This document shows positions 16,319-24,435 of a stretch of DNA of 37,609 nt, in pieces; within the stretch, counting starts at the first letter, position 1, and every line of letters starts with the position of its first letter. The notes beneath the pieces were generated by a model, which worked only from the letters and a program-made list of their open reading frames with translations, did not search any database and was not told the DNA's origin. This DNA is from JAVBKU01 sp031553875 (lineage in GTDB: Bacteria > Bacteroidota > Bacteroidia > Bacteroidales > Rikenellaceae), in the NCBI GenBank assembly GCA_031553875.1, contig JAVBKU010000018.1, positions 1-37,609 on the forward strand, written 5' to 3'. A program made the translations under genes and the position numbers.

Positions 16319-16348
16319 ATAGTGGCCCCTGCGGGCACGAACGGCGCG

Positions 16349-16380
16349 AGCGTCCGGGGCTGTTGACTGCCCCGGACGCT
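16349..16380 (+). terminator. Terminator of the LRR lipoprotein gene
   Basis: 11-bp perfect stem (16349-16359 with 16370-16380), loop of 10 nt, followed by TTCATTT. It lies about 30 nt after the stop codon. Confidence 0.8.
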
Positions 16381-16515
16381 TTCATTTAGGGGATTTCGGT
16401 TGGGGCTCACAGTCATTTATTGGAATGTTGTCATAAAATTTATAATTTTACACGCTGAAACGCCGCGCTTTCGGTGGTCCGATCCCGCCCCGGCGAAAAA
16501 TTCACCACACCCGCA

Positions 16516-17982
16516 ATGAAAAACAACTTCTCCATCTATAACACCCTCACCCGCAAGGTCGAACGCTTCGAGCCGCTCAACGATCCCTTCGTGGGCCTCT
16601 ACGTCTGCGGCCCCACCGTCTACGGCGATCCGCACCTGGGCCACGCCCGTCCCGCGATCACCTTCGACGTGCTGTTCCGCTACCTCGCGTTCATGGGTTA
16701 CAAGGTGCGCTACGTGCGCAACGTCACCGACGTGGGCCACCTCGAGAACGACGCCGACCAGGGCGAGGACAAGATAGCCAAGAAAGCCCGCCTCGAACAG
16801 CTCGAGCCGATGGAGATAGCCCACTACTACACCGAGCGCTACCACCGCGCGATGGACGCCCTCGGCGTACTCTCGCCCAGCATCGAGCCCCACGCCTCGG
16901 GCCATATCATCGAGCAGATCGAACTCGTAAAGACCATCCTCGACAAGGGCTACGCCTACGAGAGCGAGGGCAGCATCTACTTCGACATCGAGAAATACAA
17001 CAAGGACTTCAACTACGGCAAACTTTCGGGCCGCGTGCTCGACGACATGCTCTCCAATACCCGCGAGCTCGACGGCCAGAGCGACAAGCGCAACCCGTTC
17101 GACTTCGCCCTCTGGAAGAAAGCCTCGCCCGAGCACGTCATGCGCTGGCCTTCGCCCTGGAGCGTGGGTTTCCCCGGCTGGCACCTCGAATGTTCGGCCA
17201 TGAGCACCAAATACTTAGGAGAGCGCTTCGACATCCACGGCGGGGGTATGGACCTTATGTTCCCCCACCACGAGTGCGAGATAGCCCAGAGCACGGCCGC
17301 CTGCGGACACGACTCCGCGCGCTACTGGATGCATAACAACATGATCACCATCAACGGCCAGAAGATGGGCAAGTCGCTGGGCAACTTCATCACCCTCGAA
17401 GAGCTTTTCACCGGCAACCACAAGTTGCTTGAACAGGCCTACAGCCCGATGACCATACGTTTTTTCATCCTCCAGGCCCACTACCGCAGCACCCTCGATT
17501 TTTCCAACGAGGCTCTGAAAGCGGCTTCTAAGGGCCTCGAAAGGCTGATGAAGGGCGTGGCCACACTCTCTAAGATAAGCCCCAGGGCCTCGACCACAGT
17601 AAATATCGACGAGCTCGAAACACGTATCTTCGACGCACTCGACGACGACCTCAATACTCCGATGGCGATCTCCGCCCTGTTCGACTGGACGCGGATCATC
17701 AACCAGCTCCACGACGGTTCACAAAGTATCACCGCGGCCGATCTCGACCGCCTGAAGAAGCTCATCGACGATACCGTATTCGACATCCTCGGTCTCAAGG
17801 ACGAGAGCGTGGCCGACAGCTCGGCGCTGGTGGGCTCGCTCGTGAACATGATCCTCGACCTGCGCTCGCAGGCCAAGGCCAATAAGGATTGGGCCACATC
17901 GGACAAGCTCCGCGACTCGCTCGCCGCCATCGGCGTCAAAGTCAAAGACAGCAAGGAAGGCAGCGACTGGGAGCTGGAATAA
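16516..17982 (+). CDS. cysS: Cysteinyl-tRNA synthetase
   Basis: 488 residues from the ATG at MKNNFSIYN, the usual start for the family; an upstream ATG adds 14 residues unlike CysS. The enzyme charges tRNA-Cys with cysteine. The class I HIGH-type motif is HLGH at residues 40-43, and the KMSKS-type motif reads KMGKS. Zinc ligands expected from the family are C31 (VCGPTVYG), the Cys in GWHLECSAM, and the HHECE cluster. The C-terminal anticodon-binding helical domain is complete. A long open frame on the opposite strand is only a shadow of its GC-rich codons. A near-consensus promoter (TTG, 20 nt, TAATTTTA at 16443-16450) lies upstream. Confidence 0.97.
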   Translation: MKNNFSIYNTLTRKVERFEPLNDPFVGLYVCGPTVYGDPHLGHARPAITFDVLFRYLAFMGYKVRYVRNVTDVGHLENDADQGEDKIAKKARLEQLEPMEIAHYYTERYHRAMDALGVLSPSIEPHASGHIIEQIELVKTILDKGYAYESEGSIYFDIEKYNKDFNYGKLSGRVLDDMLSNTRELDGQSDKRNPFDFALWKKASPEHVMRWPSPWSVGFPGWHLECSAMSTKYLGERFDIHGGGMDLMFPHHECEIAQSTAACGHDSARYWMHNNMITINGQKMGKSLGNFITLEELFTGNHKLLEQAYSPMTIRFFILQAHYRSTLDFSNEALKAASKGLERLMKGVATLSKISPRASTTVNIDELETRIFDALDDDLNTPMAISALFDWTRIINQLHDGSQSITAADLDRLKKLIDDTVFDILGLKDESVADSSALVGSLVNMILDLRSQAKANKDWATSDKLRDSLAAIGVKVKDSKEGSDWELE

Positions 17983-18001
17983 CAGTGTATATATATACAA
18001 A

Positions 18002-18028
18002 CGTGCCGGAACCATATATTCCGGCACG
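18002..18028 (+). terminator. Terminator of cysS
   Basis: Perfect 10-bp stem CGTGCCGGAA/TTCCGGCACG with loop CCATATA, followed by CTTTGTTTTATA. Confidence 0.85.
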
Positions 18029-18086
18029 CTTTGTTTTATATATTATACAGAAGATCCCTCGTATTTTATTTATGTTTTTCTCTTTC

Positions 18087-18380
18087 GTACCTTTTGCTTG
18101 TACAAAAGGTACCCAAAATACACCCTCCGATGAAAATTTCCTGATGAGTGACTTCATACGTCCTAAAACGTCGAACTCCTCCTTTTAGCCGGATCTACGT
18201 CCCGGCTAACGTTCGTCAGACACAGCGTCGTTTTTTAACGGACTCTCTCGTCACTCATCCGGGCGTAAATTTTCGATTTCATCAGTTGTTTATCGCGACT
18301 CGGCATATTCCGCAAGCGGTCTCTGCTCTCGCTGCTCAAAACATTCAGAGTCGGGATTGCAAGCGTCTACGACGCTTTAA
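18087..18380 (+). repeat. Structured intergenic repeat, copy A
   Basis: Fullest copy. The 5' palindrome GTACCTTTTG/CAAAAGGTAC is at 18087-18112. The outer core stem GATGAGTGAC/GTCACTCATC pairs 18143-18152 with 18250-18259, and GTCC/GGAC pairs 18160-18163 with 18240-18243. The inner hairpin TTAGCCGG/CCGGCTAA pairs 18185-18192 with 18202-18209. The complement of AAAAGGAGGA is at 18177-18186. The 3' hairpin AAGCGTC/GACGCTT is at 18361-18377. About 70-85 nt extra lie between core and 3' hairpin compared with copy B. It sits between the convergent genes cysS and the PAP2-like gene. No protein is encoded. Confidence 0.75.
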
Positions 18381-18416
18381 TAATTATAGCCATATTTAAG
18401 CGGGCAAGCAATCATC

Positions 18417-19040
18417 TTAAAACACCACCATCCCCGCCGCCATCGTTACAAATCCTAAGCCGAACCCTGCGGCCACCTGTGCGGGATTATGGCTTCCCAG
18501 GTAGAGCCTCGCACTACCCAGCGCCCCCGCAGCCAGAACAGCCACCGCCAAAGGCCACCCGAAATACCCCAGACCGTATATATCCACCATAATCATCATC
18601 GCCACCAATCCCCCGGCGGCGATCATATGCAAGCTTATCTTCCAAAAGAAATTAATGGCAAACGCCGCGGCCACACCCACTATCGAAGCATAGAGAAACT
18701 TCGACACCATGAACGCCGCCTTCACCTCCGCCAACATATAGGCGCACAATCCGAAACACACCAGGGCCATCATCAGCGGCATCATCCTCTCTGCCCTGCC
18801 CGATATCACCATGTCGGGTATTATCTTCAGGCTGCGCATCATCCCCAGCAATATCAGGGGGATCACCAGCGTATCGAGCGCCACGAGGCCCGTCACGAAC
18901 CACTTCGCCCGTATACCCATACCCTCCATCACCGTATTCCCAAACATTATCAGCAGCACTGCTATAGTCGGCACGATCAGGGGGTGCATCACATAAGATA
19001 TGGTCCTGCTCAGGGCGTATTTGGTCTTCTCTCCCATCAT
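18417..19040 (-). CDS. PAP2-superfamily membrane protein
   Basis: 207 residues from the ATG that overlaps the rpoN stop codon (TAATG). A longer frame reaching back into rpoN gives a basic, non-membrane leader and was rejected. Six or so hydrophobic segments are visible. PAP2 phosphatase motifs are partly kept: a degenerate first motif (SGRAERMMP), a second-motif His in KISLHMIAAGG, and a good third motif SARLYLGSHNPAQVAAG with R178 and H184. The usual Asp after the His is Gln here, as I recall for a Bacteroidota subgroup. It probably dephosphorylates a lipid phosphate such as an undecaprenyl or phosphatidyl species. The substrate is unknown. Confidence 0.75.
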   Translation of the reverse strand: MMGEKTKYALSRTISYVMHPLIVPTIAVLLIMFGNTVMEGMGIRAKWFVTGLVALDTLVIPLILLGMMRSLKIIPDMVISGRAERMMPLMMALVCFGLCAYMLAEVKAAFMVSKFLYASIVGVAAAFAINFFWKISLHMIAAGGLVAMMIMVDIYGLGYFGWPLAVAVLAAGALGSARLYLGSHNPAQVAAGFGLGFVTMAAGMVVF

Positions 19041-20470
19041 TATATCTCTTTTCGCAGGCGCGCCACGGGTATGGAAAGCATCTCCCTGTACTTGGCCACC
19101 GTGCGGCGGGCTATGTGGTAGCCCTTGTCGTTGAGTATCTCCATGAGCATCTCGTCGGTGAGCGGCTTGCGCTTGTCCTCGCCGTTGATACACTCGGAGA
19201 GTATGTTCTTTATCTCGTACGACGACACCTCCTCGCCGCTGTCGGTCCTCATAGCCTCGGAGAAGAGCTGCTTGAGTGGGATTATACCGAAGTGGGTCTG
19301 TATATACTTGCTGTTCACCACCCTCGATATGGTCGAGACGTCGAGGCTGGTGATGTCGGCTATGTCCTTGAGGATCATGGGACGCAGGCGGCTTTGCTCG
19401 CCGTCGATGAAATACTCCTTCTGGTAGTCGAGTATGGCCTTCATGGTGTGGAGCAGGGTGTCATGCCTCTGCTTTATGGCCGAGATGAACCACTTGGCCG
19501 AGTCGAGCTTGTTCTTGACGAACTGCATGGCCTCCCTGTCCTGTCCCGCGGGGTTTTTCTTTCCGGCACCGGCCAACTCGCGTATCATATCGACGTAGCG
19601 TTTGTTGACCTTGATATCTGGCACGTTGGCCGAATTAAGCGACAGCTCGAATTCTCCGTTCTGGTAGTCGAGCAGGAAGTCGGGAGTGATATACGGCAAC
19701 ACGTCGCCCGTGCCGTCGCTGTACAGGTTGCCGGGCTTGGGCGACAAGCGTATTATCTCCTCCACAGCGTCGCGGAAGTCGTCCTCGCTGAGGCCCAGGC
19801 GCGCCATGAGTTTCTCGTAATGTTTCTTGGTAAACTCCTCGAAGTAGTTCTCGAGTATCTTTTTCGCCACCTCCTCGCTCTGGGAATAGGGCTTGGTCCA
19901 CGTGTTGTAGACCTGCAGCAGCAGGCACTCCTGGAGGCTCCTTGCCCCGACGCCGGCAGGCTCCAGCGTGTGGATCACCTCCAACACCTCTTCTAATTCC
20001 TTCTCGTCGGCCACAATGCCCTGGCTGAATGCTATGTCGTCGGAGATGGATTCGAGGCTGCGCCTAAGGTAGCCGTCCTCGTCGATACTACCTATTATAT
20101 AATTGGCCAATTGTCTTTGCTTGGGGTCGAGGGTCTTGAAGCCTATCTGGTTTTCGAGGTATTCATGGAACGACATCCCCTCGGTGAGGTACACGGGCCT
20201 TTCCTTATCGTCCTTGGAGTAGTTATTTACACGGTATTTGTATACGGGTGTTTCGTCCTCTTTGAGATATTCGTCGACGGAAATCTCCTTTTCTTCGCCC
20301 TCGTGTTCCTCCTGCGCCTGTTCTTCCAATACGGGATTCTCCTCTATCTCCTGCTTTATCCTTTGCTCAAGCTGCATAGTAGGTAACTCCAACAACTTGA
20401 TCATCTGGATCTGTTGCGGAGATAATTTTTGCAGTAATTTCTGCACCTGCCTCTGACTAATACCTGACAT
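19040..20470 (-). CDS. rpoN: RNA polymerase sigma-54 factor
   Basis: 476 residues. Sigma-54 directs polymerase to -24/-12 promoters and needs an AAA+ activator, none of which is encoded here. The N-terminal Gln/Leu-rich activator-interacting region is clear (LQKLSPQQIQMIKLLELPTM, IEENPVLEE), followed by an acidic stretch, the core-binding domain (residues ~110-300) and the C-terminal RpoN box ARRTVAKYREMLSIP near the end. The length is normal. It is translationally coupled to the PAP2-like gene by a 1-nt overlap. A TATCTTTG promoter box lies 64 nt upstream. Confidence 0.97.
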   Translation of the reverse strand: MSGISQRQVQKLLQKLSPQQIQMIKLLELPTMQLEQRIKQEIEENPVLEEQAQEEHEGEEKEISVDEYLKEDETPVYKYRVNNYSKDDKERPVYLTEGMSFHEYLENQIGFKTLDPKQRQLANYIIGSIDEDGYLRRSLESISDDIAFSQGIVADEKELEEVLEVIHTLEPAGVGARSLQECLLLQVYNTWTKPYSQSEEVAKKILENYFEEFTKKHYEKLMARLGLSEDDFRDAVEEIIRLSPKPGNLYSDGTGDVLPYITPDFLLDYQNGEFELSLNSANVPDIKVNKRYVDMIRELAGAGKKNPAGQDREAMQFVKNKLDSAKWFISAIKQRHDTLLHTMKAILDYQKEYFIDGEQSRLRPMILKDIADITSLDVSTISRVVNSKYIQTHFGIIPLKQLFSEAMRTDSGEEVSSYEIKNILSECINGEDKRKPLTDEMLMEILNDKGYHIARRTVAKYREMLSIPVARLRKEI

Positions 20471-20533
20471 AATCTGTTATATATTTTAGGGGTGTAACTA
20501 TATGGTCCTGACCTTAAAAGAGATACATATCTA

Positions 20534-20541
20534 CAAAGATA
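20534..20541 (-). promoter_or_regulatory. -7 box for rpoN
   Basis: TATCTTTG on the minus strand fits TAnnTTTG exactly, 64 nt before the rpoN start. No clear -33 TTTG is seen. It begins just after the asnS terminator, consistent with separate transcription of rpoN. Confidence 0.55.
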
Positions 20542-20557
20542 CATATAATTATTAAAT

Positions 20558-20587
20558 AATAAGCCTGTCCGTGTGGACAGGCTTATT
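20558..20587 (-). terminator. Terminator of asnS
   Basis: 13-bp perfect stem (20558-20570 with 20575-20587), loop GTGT. AT-rich sequence follows on both sides. It lies about 95 nt after the asnS stop. Nothing else gene-like occurs in 20471-20682. Confidence 0.8.
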
Positions 20588-20682
20588 GTACTTTCGGCCT
20601 TCTTTATAGCATTATCGGACACGAAAAAGTATGTGTATAGTTCTCTCCCCGGAGGTGCGGAAATTCCGAACCTCCGACCGCC

Positions 20683-22077
20683 CTAAAACTCAGCGTTATT
20701 GGGCGTGCGGGGGAAGGGGATCACATCCCTGATGTTACCCATACCCGTCACGAACAACAACAGGCGCTCGAAGCCGAGCCCAAAACCGCTGTGCGGAGCC
20801 GAGCCCCACCTGCGGGTATCGAGATACCACCACAGGCTCTCCTTGTTTATACCCAATTCCTCGATACGACCGTTGAGCTTGTCATAGTCAGCCTCCCTTT
20901 CCGAGCCGCCGATTATCTCGCCGATCTTGGGGAAGAGCACGTCCATGGCTCTCACGGTCTTGCCGTCGCCGTTCTGCTTCATGTAGAAGGCCTTGATCTC
21001 CGCAGGGTAGTTTATAAGTATCACGGGCTTCTTGAAATGTTTCTCCACCAGATACCTCTCGTGCTCGCTCTGCAGGTCGAGACCCCACTTCACCGGGAAC
21101 TCGAATTTTTCGCCGCTCTTCATAAGTATGTCTATACCTTCGGTATAATCTAAGCGCACGAACTTGTTGTCGACAACGAATTTGAGCCTTTCGAGGAGTT
21201 CCTCGTCGTACATCTTGGCAAGGAATTCGAGGTCATCGCTGCAGTTATCGAGGGCGTATTGTATGAGATACTTCAGGAAGTCCTCGGCCAGGTCCATATT
21301 ATCGTCCAGATCATAGAACGCCATCTCGGGTTCTATCATCCAGAATTCGGCCAGGTGGCGCGGCGTGTTGGAATTCTCGGCGCGGAACGTGGGGCCGAAG
21401 GTGTATATCTGCGACAGGGCCAACGCGCCTAACTCCCCTTCCAACTGTCCCGACACAGTGAGGTTGCACTCCTTACCGAAGAAGTCCTGCGAGTAGTCCA
21501 CCTTGCCTTGTTCGTCCTTGACCACGTTGTTCAGGTCGAGCGTGGTCACAGAGAACATCGCCCCCGCACCCTCGGCGTCGGAGCCGGTGATTAGCGGAGT
21601 ATGGAAATAGTAGAAACCCTTATCGTTGAAATACTTGTGTATGGCATAGGCCATAGCGTGGCGTACGCGCAATACCGCCCCGAAGGTGTTGGTGCGCGGA
21701 CGCAGGTAGGCTATGTCGCGCAGGAATTCCAGCGAGTGGCCTTTCTTCTGCAGGGGGTATGTCTCGGGATCGGCCGTGCCGTACACCTCGATTGTACCTG
21801 CCTGTACCTCCACGGGCTGTCCCGAGCCTATCGACTCCACGAGCTTGCCGTCGATGCGAAGGCATGCGCCGGTAGTCACCTGCTTGAGAAGCTGCTCGTC
21901 GAAGCGCTCCACGTCCACCACAGCCTGTATATTATTTATAGTCGAGCCGTCATTCATGGCGATAAAGGCCACGTTCTTGTTACCACGCTTTGTCCTTACC
22001 CATCCTTTTACGGTCACTTCCTGCCCACTGGCACTCGTCTTCAACAGGTCGACGATCCTTGTTCTTCCGCTCGACAT
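20683..22077 (-). CDS. asnS: Asparaginyl-tRNA synthetase
   Basis: 464 residues, a normal length. Class IIb synthetase that charges tRNA-Asn. The N-terminal OB-fold anticodon-binding domain (EVTVKGWVRTKRGNKNVAFI) is followed by the catalytic core with motif 2 (FRAENSNTPRHLAEFWMIEP) and motif 3 (GFGLGFERLLLFVTGMGNIR). The ending DVIPFPRTPNNAEF is typical of AsnS; AspS ends differently. The leader contains a 7-bp hairpin TACGCCG/CGGCGTA (22110-22132) about 35 nt before the ATG. A GATATTTG near-match to the -7 box lies upstream of that hairpin. Confidence 0.97.
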   Translation of the reverse strand: MSSGRTRIVDLLKTSASGQEVTVKGWVRTKRGNKNVAFIAMNDGSTINNIQAVVDVERFDEQLLKQVTTGACLRIDGKLVESIGSGQPVEVQAGTIEVYGTADPETYPLQKKGHSLEFLRDIAYLRPRTNTFGAVLRVRHAMAYAIHKYFNDKGFYYFHTPLITGSDAEGAGAMFSVTTLDLNNVVKDEQGKVDYSQDFFGKECNLTVSGQLEGELGALALSQIYTFGPTFRAENSNTPRHLAEFWMIEPEMAFYDLDDNMDLAEDFLKYLIQYALDNCSDDLEFLAKMYDEELLERLKFVVDNKFVRLDYTEGIDILMKSGEKFEFPVKWGLDLQSEHERYLVEKHFKKPVILINYPAEIKAFYMKQNGDGKTVRAMDVLFPKIGEIIGGSEREADYDKLNGRIEELGINKESLWWYLDTRRWGSAPHSGFGLGFERLLLFVTGMGNIRDVIPFPRTPNNAEF

Positions 22078-22109
22078 AATCTTTTCTTTTTAACAATGTT
22101 TTACACTCT

Positions 22110-22132
22110 TACGCCGCTTATCTTACGGCGTA
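22110..22132 (-). promoter_or_regulatory. Hairpin in the asnS leader
   Basis: TACGCCG (22110-22116) pairs with CGGCGTA (22126-22132) in the 5' leader of asnS. It is too short and isolated to call a T-box, which this phylum generally lacks. The rest of 22078-22320 has no gene. Confidence 0.3.
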
Positions 22133-22320
22133 GCTGCAAATATCTGCATTTTCTTCCTGAAATACAAGAAAAACGGGGGTTTACGACTCTTCATGGATCA
22201 ACTTTGCAGCATAAATATTCGCCCCGCGCCCACACACGCATAAATGGCATCAACAGGACGTAAAACAGGTTTAAAAATTCAAATATTATTCATACATTGC
22301 GAATCTCAATACTTTAATCC

Positions 22321-23124
22321 ATGAACACCCCGGCAACGGCAAACATCATTATACCTGTATACAGCACGAACCTCTCCGGTTACGAGAAGGTATCGCTCAG
22401 CCGCTGTCTCGAGATGATGTCGCCCGCCTGGTCTATCACTATCATAAAGCCGCACTCGCTAGACCTCTCTCCCATCGGCGACCTTATAAAAGGCGCCGGA
22501 GTGGCCTCTTTCGACGACGATTATTTCAAAGGCATCAACGGCTACAACAGGCTGATGATGTCGCCGGTGCTGTACGAATATTTCTTGGATTACGACTATA
22601 TTCTTATCTACCAGTTAGACTGTTATATATTCCGCGACGACCTGGCCTCCTGGTGCTCCAGGGGTTACGACTACGTCGGCGCTCCCTGGGTATCCAAACT
22701 GAAGTACAGCAAGAATTACTACCGGGCGTACATGAAGCTGCGCGGCTTCCTCACCCATGCCTTGGGCAAGCGCAGCGCCTACGACATTGTGGGCTCCGTG
22801 GGTAACGGCGGATTCTCCCTGCGCCGCACCCGGAAGTTCTTCGAAATAGCTTCCGAGATGGAGGGTACTCCCACCATTCAACGTTTCCTGAAGCTATGCC
22901 GTAATAACGCCCAATACAATGAGGACGTGTTCTGGGCATGCGAGACCCGCAATCTCGGATACGAAATGGCCATACCATCATACGCCGAGGCCCTCGATTT
23001 CTCTTTCGACGTGCGCCCCGAGCTGGCCTACGAGGAGAACGGCCGCCGCCTGCCTATGGGCTGCCACGGCTGGAGTAAGAAGAAGATGCTGCGCTTCTGG
23101 AAAAACATCATACCTCTCGACTAA
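22321..23124 (+). CDS. DUF5672 glycosyltransferase-like protein
   Basis: 267 residues, soluble. The pattern fits DUF5672 proteins, which resemble GT-A fold glycosyltransferases: an N-terminal strand ANIIIPVYSTN, a YDYILIYQLDCYIFRDDL segment in the place of the DXD motif, YDYVGAPW, GSVGNGGFSLRR (acceptor loop) and NEDVFWA. Such genes usually add sugars to surface polysaccharide or glycoprotein, but here it is not in a polysaccharide locus. It is probably co-transcribed with pyrF, 60 nt downstream. The sugar donor cannot be read from the sequence. Confidence 0.8.
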   Translation: MNTPATANIIIPVYSTNLSGYEKVSLSRCLEMMSPAWSITIIKPHSLDLSPIGDLIKGAGVASFDDDYFKGINGYNRLMMSPVLYEYFLDYDYILIYQLDCYIFRDDLASWCSRGYDYVGAPWVSKLKYSKNYYRAYMKLRGFLTHALGKRSAYDIVGSVGNGGFSLRRTRKFFEIASEMEGTPTIQRFLKLCRNNAQYNEDVFWACETRNLGYEMAIPSYAEALDFSFDVRPELAYEENGRRLPMGCHGWSKKKMLRFWKNIIPLD

Positions 23125-23184
23125 ATCAATTTTATATAGCCGCCTGCCATCCGCGTAAGGCGCCTCAACCGTAACCGACAACAC

Positions 23185-24009
23185 ATGACCTCCGAACAAC
23201 TTTTCTCGGCAATCAAGGCCAAGCGCAGTTTCCTCTGCGTGGGGCTCGACAGCGACATGGGGAAACTCCCCAAGCACCTGCTTTCCGATCCCGACCCCAT
23301 TTTCGCATTCAACAAGGTCATTATCGACGCCACAGCCCCCTATACGGTGTGCTACAAACCCAATCTCGCCTTCTATGAAGCGGCGGGCCTTGCCGGCTGG
23401 GCCTCTTTCGAAAAGACCGTAAAATATATACGCGCCAACCACCCCGATATCTTTATCATAGCCGACGCCAAAAGGGGCGACATCGGCAACACCTCGGAGC
23501 TTTATGCCCGCGCCTTCTTCACCGAAGACCTCGTCGACGCCGTGACCCTCTCCCCCTACATGGGTAAGGATACCGTGGATCCGTTCCTGCGCTTCGACGG
23601 TAAGTGGGCCGTGATCCTGGCCCTCACCTCCAACCCCAGCGCTGCCGACTTCGAATTGCTGAAACTGGAATCGGGCGAACGTCTCTTCGAGAAGGTGCTG
23701 CGTACCTGCTCCTCATGGGGAAACACGGATAACACGATGTTCGTAGTTGGCGCCACCCAGGCCTCGGCTCTCGAAGACATACGCCGCATAGTTCCCGGCC
23801 ATTTCCTGCTCGTTCCCGGCGTGGGAGCTCAGGGTGGCAGCCTCGAAGAGGTGGCCCGCTACGGGATGAACAGCCGTTGCGGCCTGCTGGTCAATTCATC
23901 GCGCGGGGTGATTTTCGCCGACAGTGGTGAGGATTTCGCCGAAGCCGCCGCCCGCGAAGCACGCGCCTTGAGGGACGAAATGGATGCCCTGCTGAGCAAA
24001 TATTTGTAA
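23185..24009 (+). CDS. pyrF: Orotidine 5'-phosphate decarboxylase (type 2)
   Basis: 274 residues, the length of the longer 'type 2' PyrF group. It converts OMP to UMP, the last step of de novo UMP synthesis. The catalytic Asp-Lys-Asp set is in IIADAKRGDIGNT, residues D94, K96 and D99. The N-terminal FLCVGLDSD motif, the CYKPNLAFYEA strand and the phosphate-gripper region (LLVPGVGAQGG, LLVNSSRG) are all present. It is followed by a GC hairpin and then a structured repeat, so it probably ends a two-gene unit with the DUF5672 gene. Confidence 0.95.
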   Translation: MTSEQLFSAIKAKRSFLCVGLDSDMGKLPKHLLSDPDPIFAFNKVIIDATAPYTVCYKPNLAFYEAAGLAGWASFEKTVKYIRANHPDIFIIADAKRGDIGNTSELYARAFFTEDLVDAVTLSPYMGKDTVDPFLRFDGKWAVILALTSNPSAADFELLKLESGERLFEKVLRTCSSWGNTDNTMFVVGATQASALEDIRRIVPGHFLLVPGVGAQGGSLEEVARYGMNSRCGLLVNSSRGVIFADSGEDFAEAAAREARALRDEMDALLSKYL

Positions 24010-24030
24010 TCTATACAGCATAACCCACGT

Positions 24031-24054
24031 CGGCCCGCGCTTTTGCGGGGGCCG
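24031..24054 (+). terminator. Putative terminator of pyrF
   Basis: CGGCCCGC pairs with GCGGGGGCCG with a one-base bulge, loop GCTTTT. The downstream U-run is poor (ATTCGGG), so strength is uncertain. Confidence 0.4.
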
Positions 24055-24083
24055 ATTCGGGTTTAGAGCCATAGCTTATTACT

Positions 24084-24308
24084 TAAAGCGTCAATAGGAC
24101 GCTTGCAATCCCCGCATCTGAAGATTTACGCCCGGAGGAGCGACGAGGGAGTCCGTTAAAAAACGACGCTGTGTCTGACGAACGTTAGGCAAATCGCAGA
24201 TTTGGCTAAAAGGAGGAGTTCGACGTTTTAGGACGTACGAAGTCGCTCATCAGGAAATCTTCATCGGTGGGGTGTCTTTTGGGTACCTTTTGGACAAGCA
24301 AAAGGTAC
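24084..24308 (-). repeat. Structured intergenic repeat, copy B
   Basis: Reverse orientation relative to copy A. 5' palindrome GTACCTTTTG/CAAAAGGTAC (24283-24308); outer core stem GAGCGAC/GTCGCTC (24138-24144 with 24242-24248); GTCC/GGAC (24151-24154 with 24231-24234); inner stem 24185-24195 with 24199-24209, one mismatch; AAAAGGAGGA at 24208-24217; 3' hairpin AAGCGTC/GACGCTT (24086-24104). In the outer stem one base pair differs from copy A by a compensatory change. It fills the gap between pyrF and the rsmE promoter. Confidence 0.75.
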
Positions 24309-24390
24309 GAAAGAAAAAACACACTCATCAACACCTGCTAACATCCCGATTTTATCCAGAAAATTACCTGCGTTTCCGGGTTATTTTCAT

Positions 24391-24398
24391 TACTTTTG
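24391..24398 (+). promoter_or_regulatory. -7 box for rsmE
   Basis: TACTTTTG fits TAnnTTTG, 37 nt before the rsmE start. The -33 position has no good TTTG. It places the rsmE promoter between repeat copy B and the gene. Confidence 0.5.
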
Positions 24399-24435
24399 CT
24401 CCCGGCGGAGCCTTCATCCAAAACACCACACCGAG

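Noticed and set aside
16417..17184. 255-codon open frame on the minus strand over cysS
   Set aside because: Val/Glu-rich shadow of the CysS codons; CysS motifs are unmistakable on the other strand.
18087..18400. Short plus- and minus-strand open frames in repeat copy A
   Set aside because: They coincide with conserved stems rather than codons, and the same segments in the other copies are not open in matching frames.
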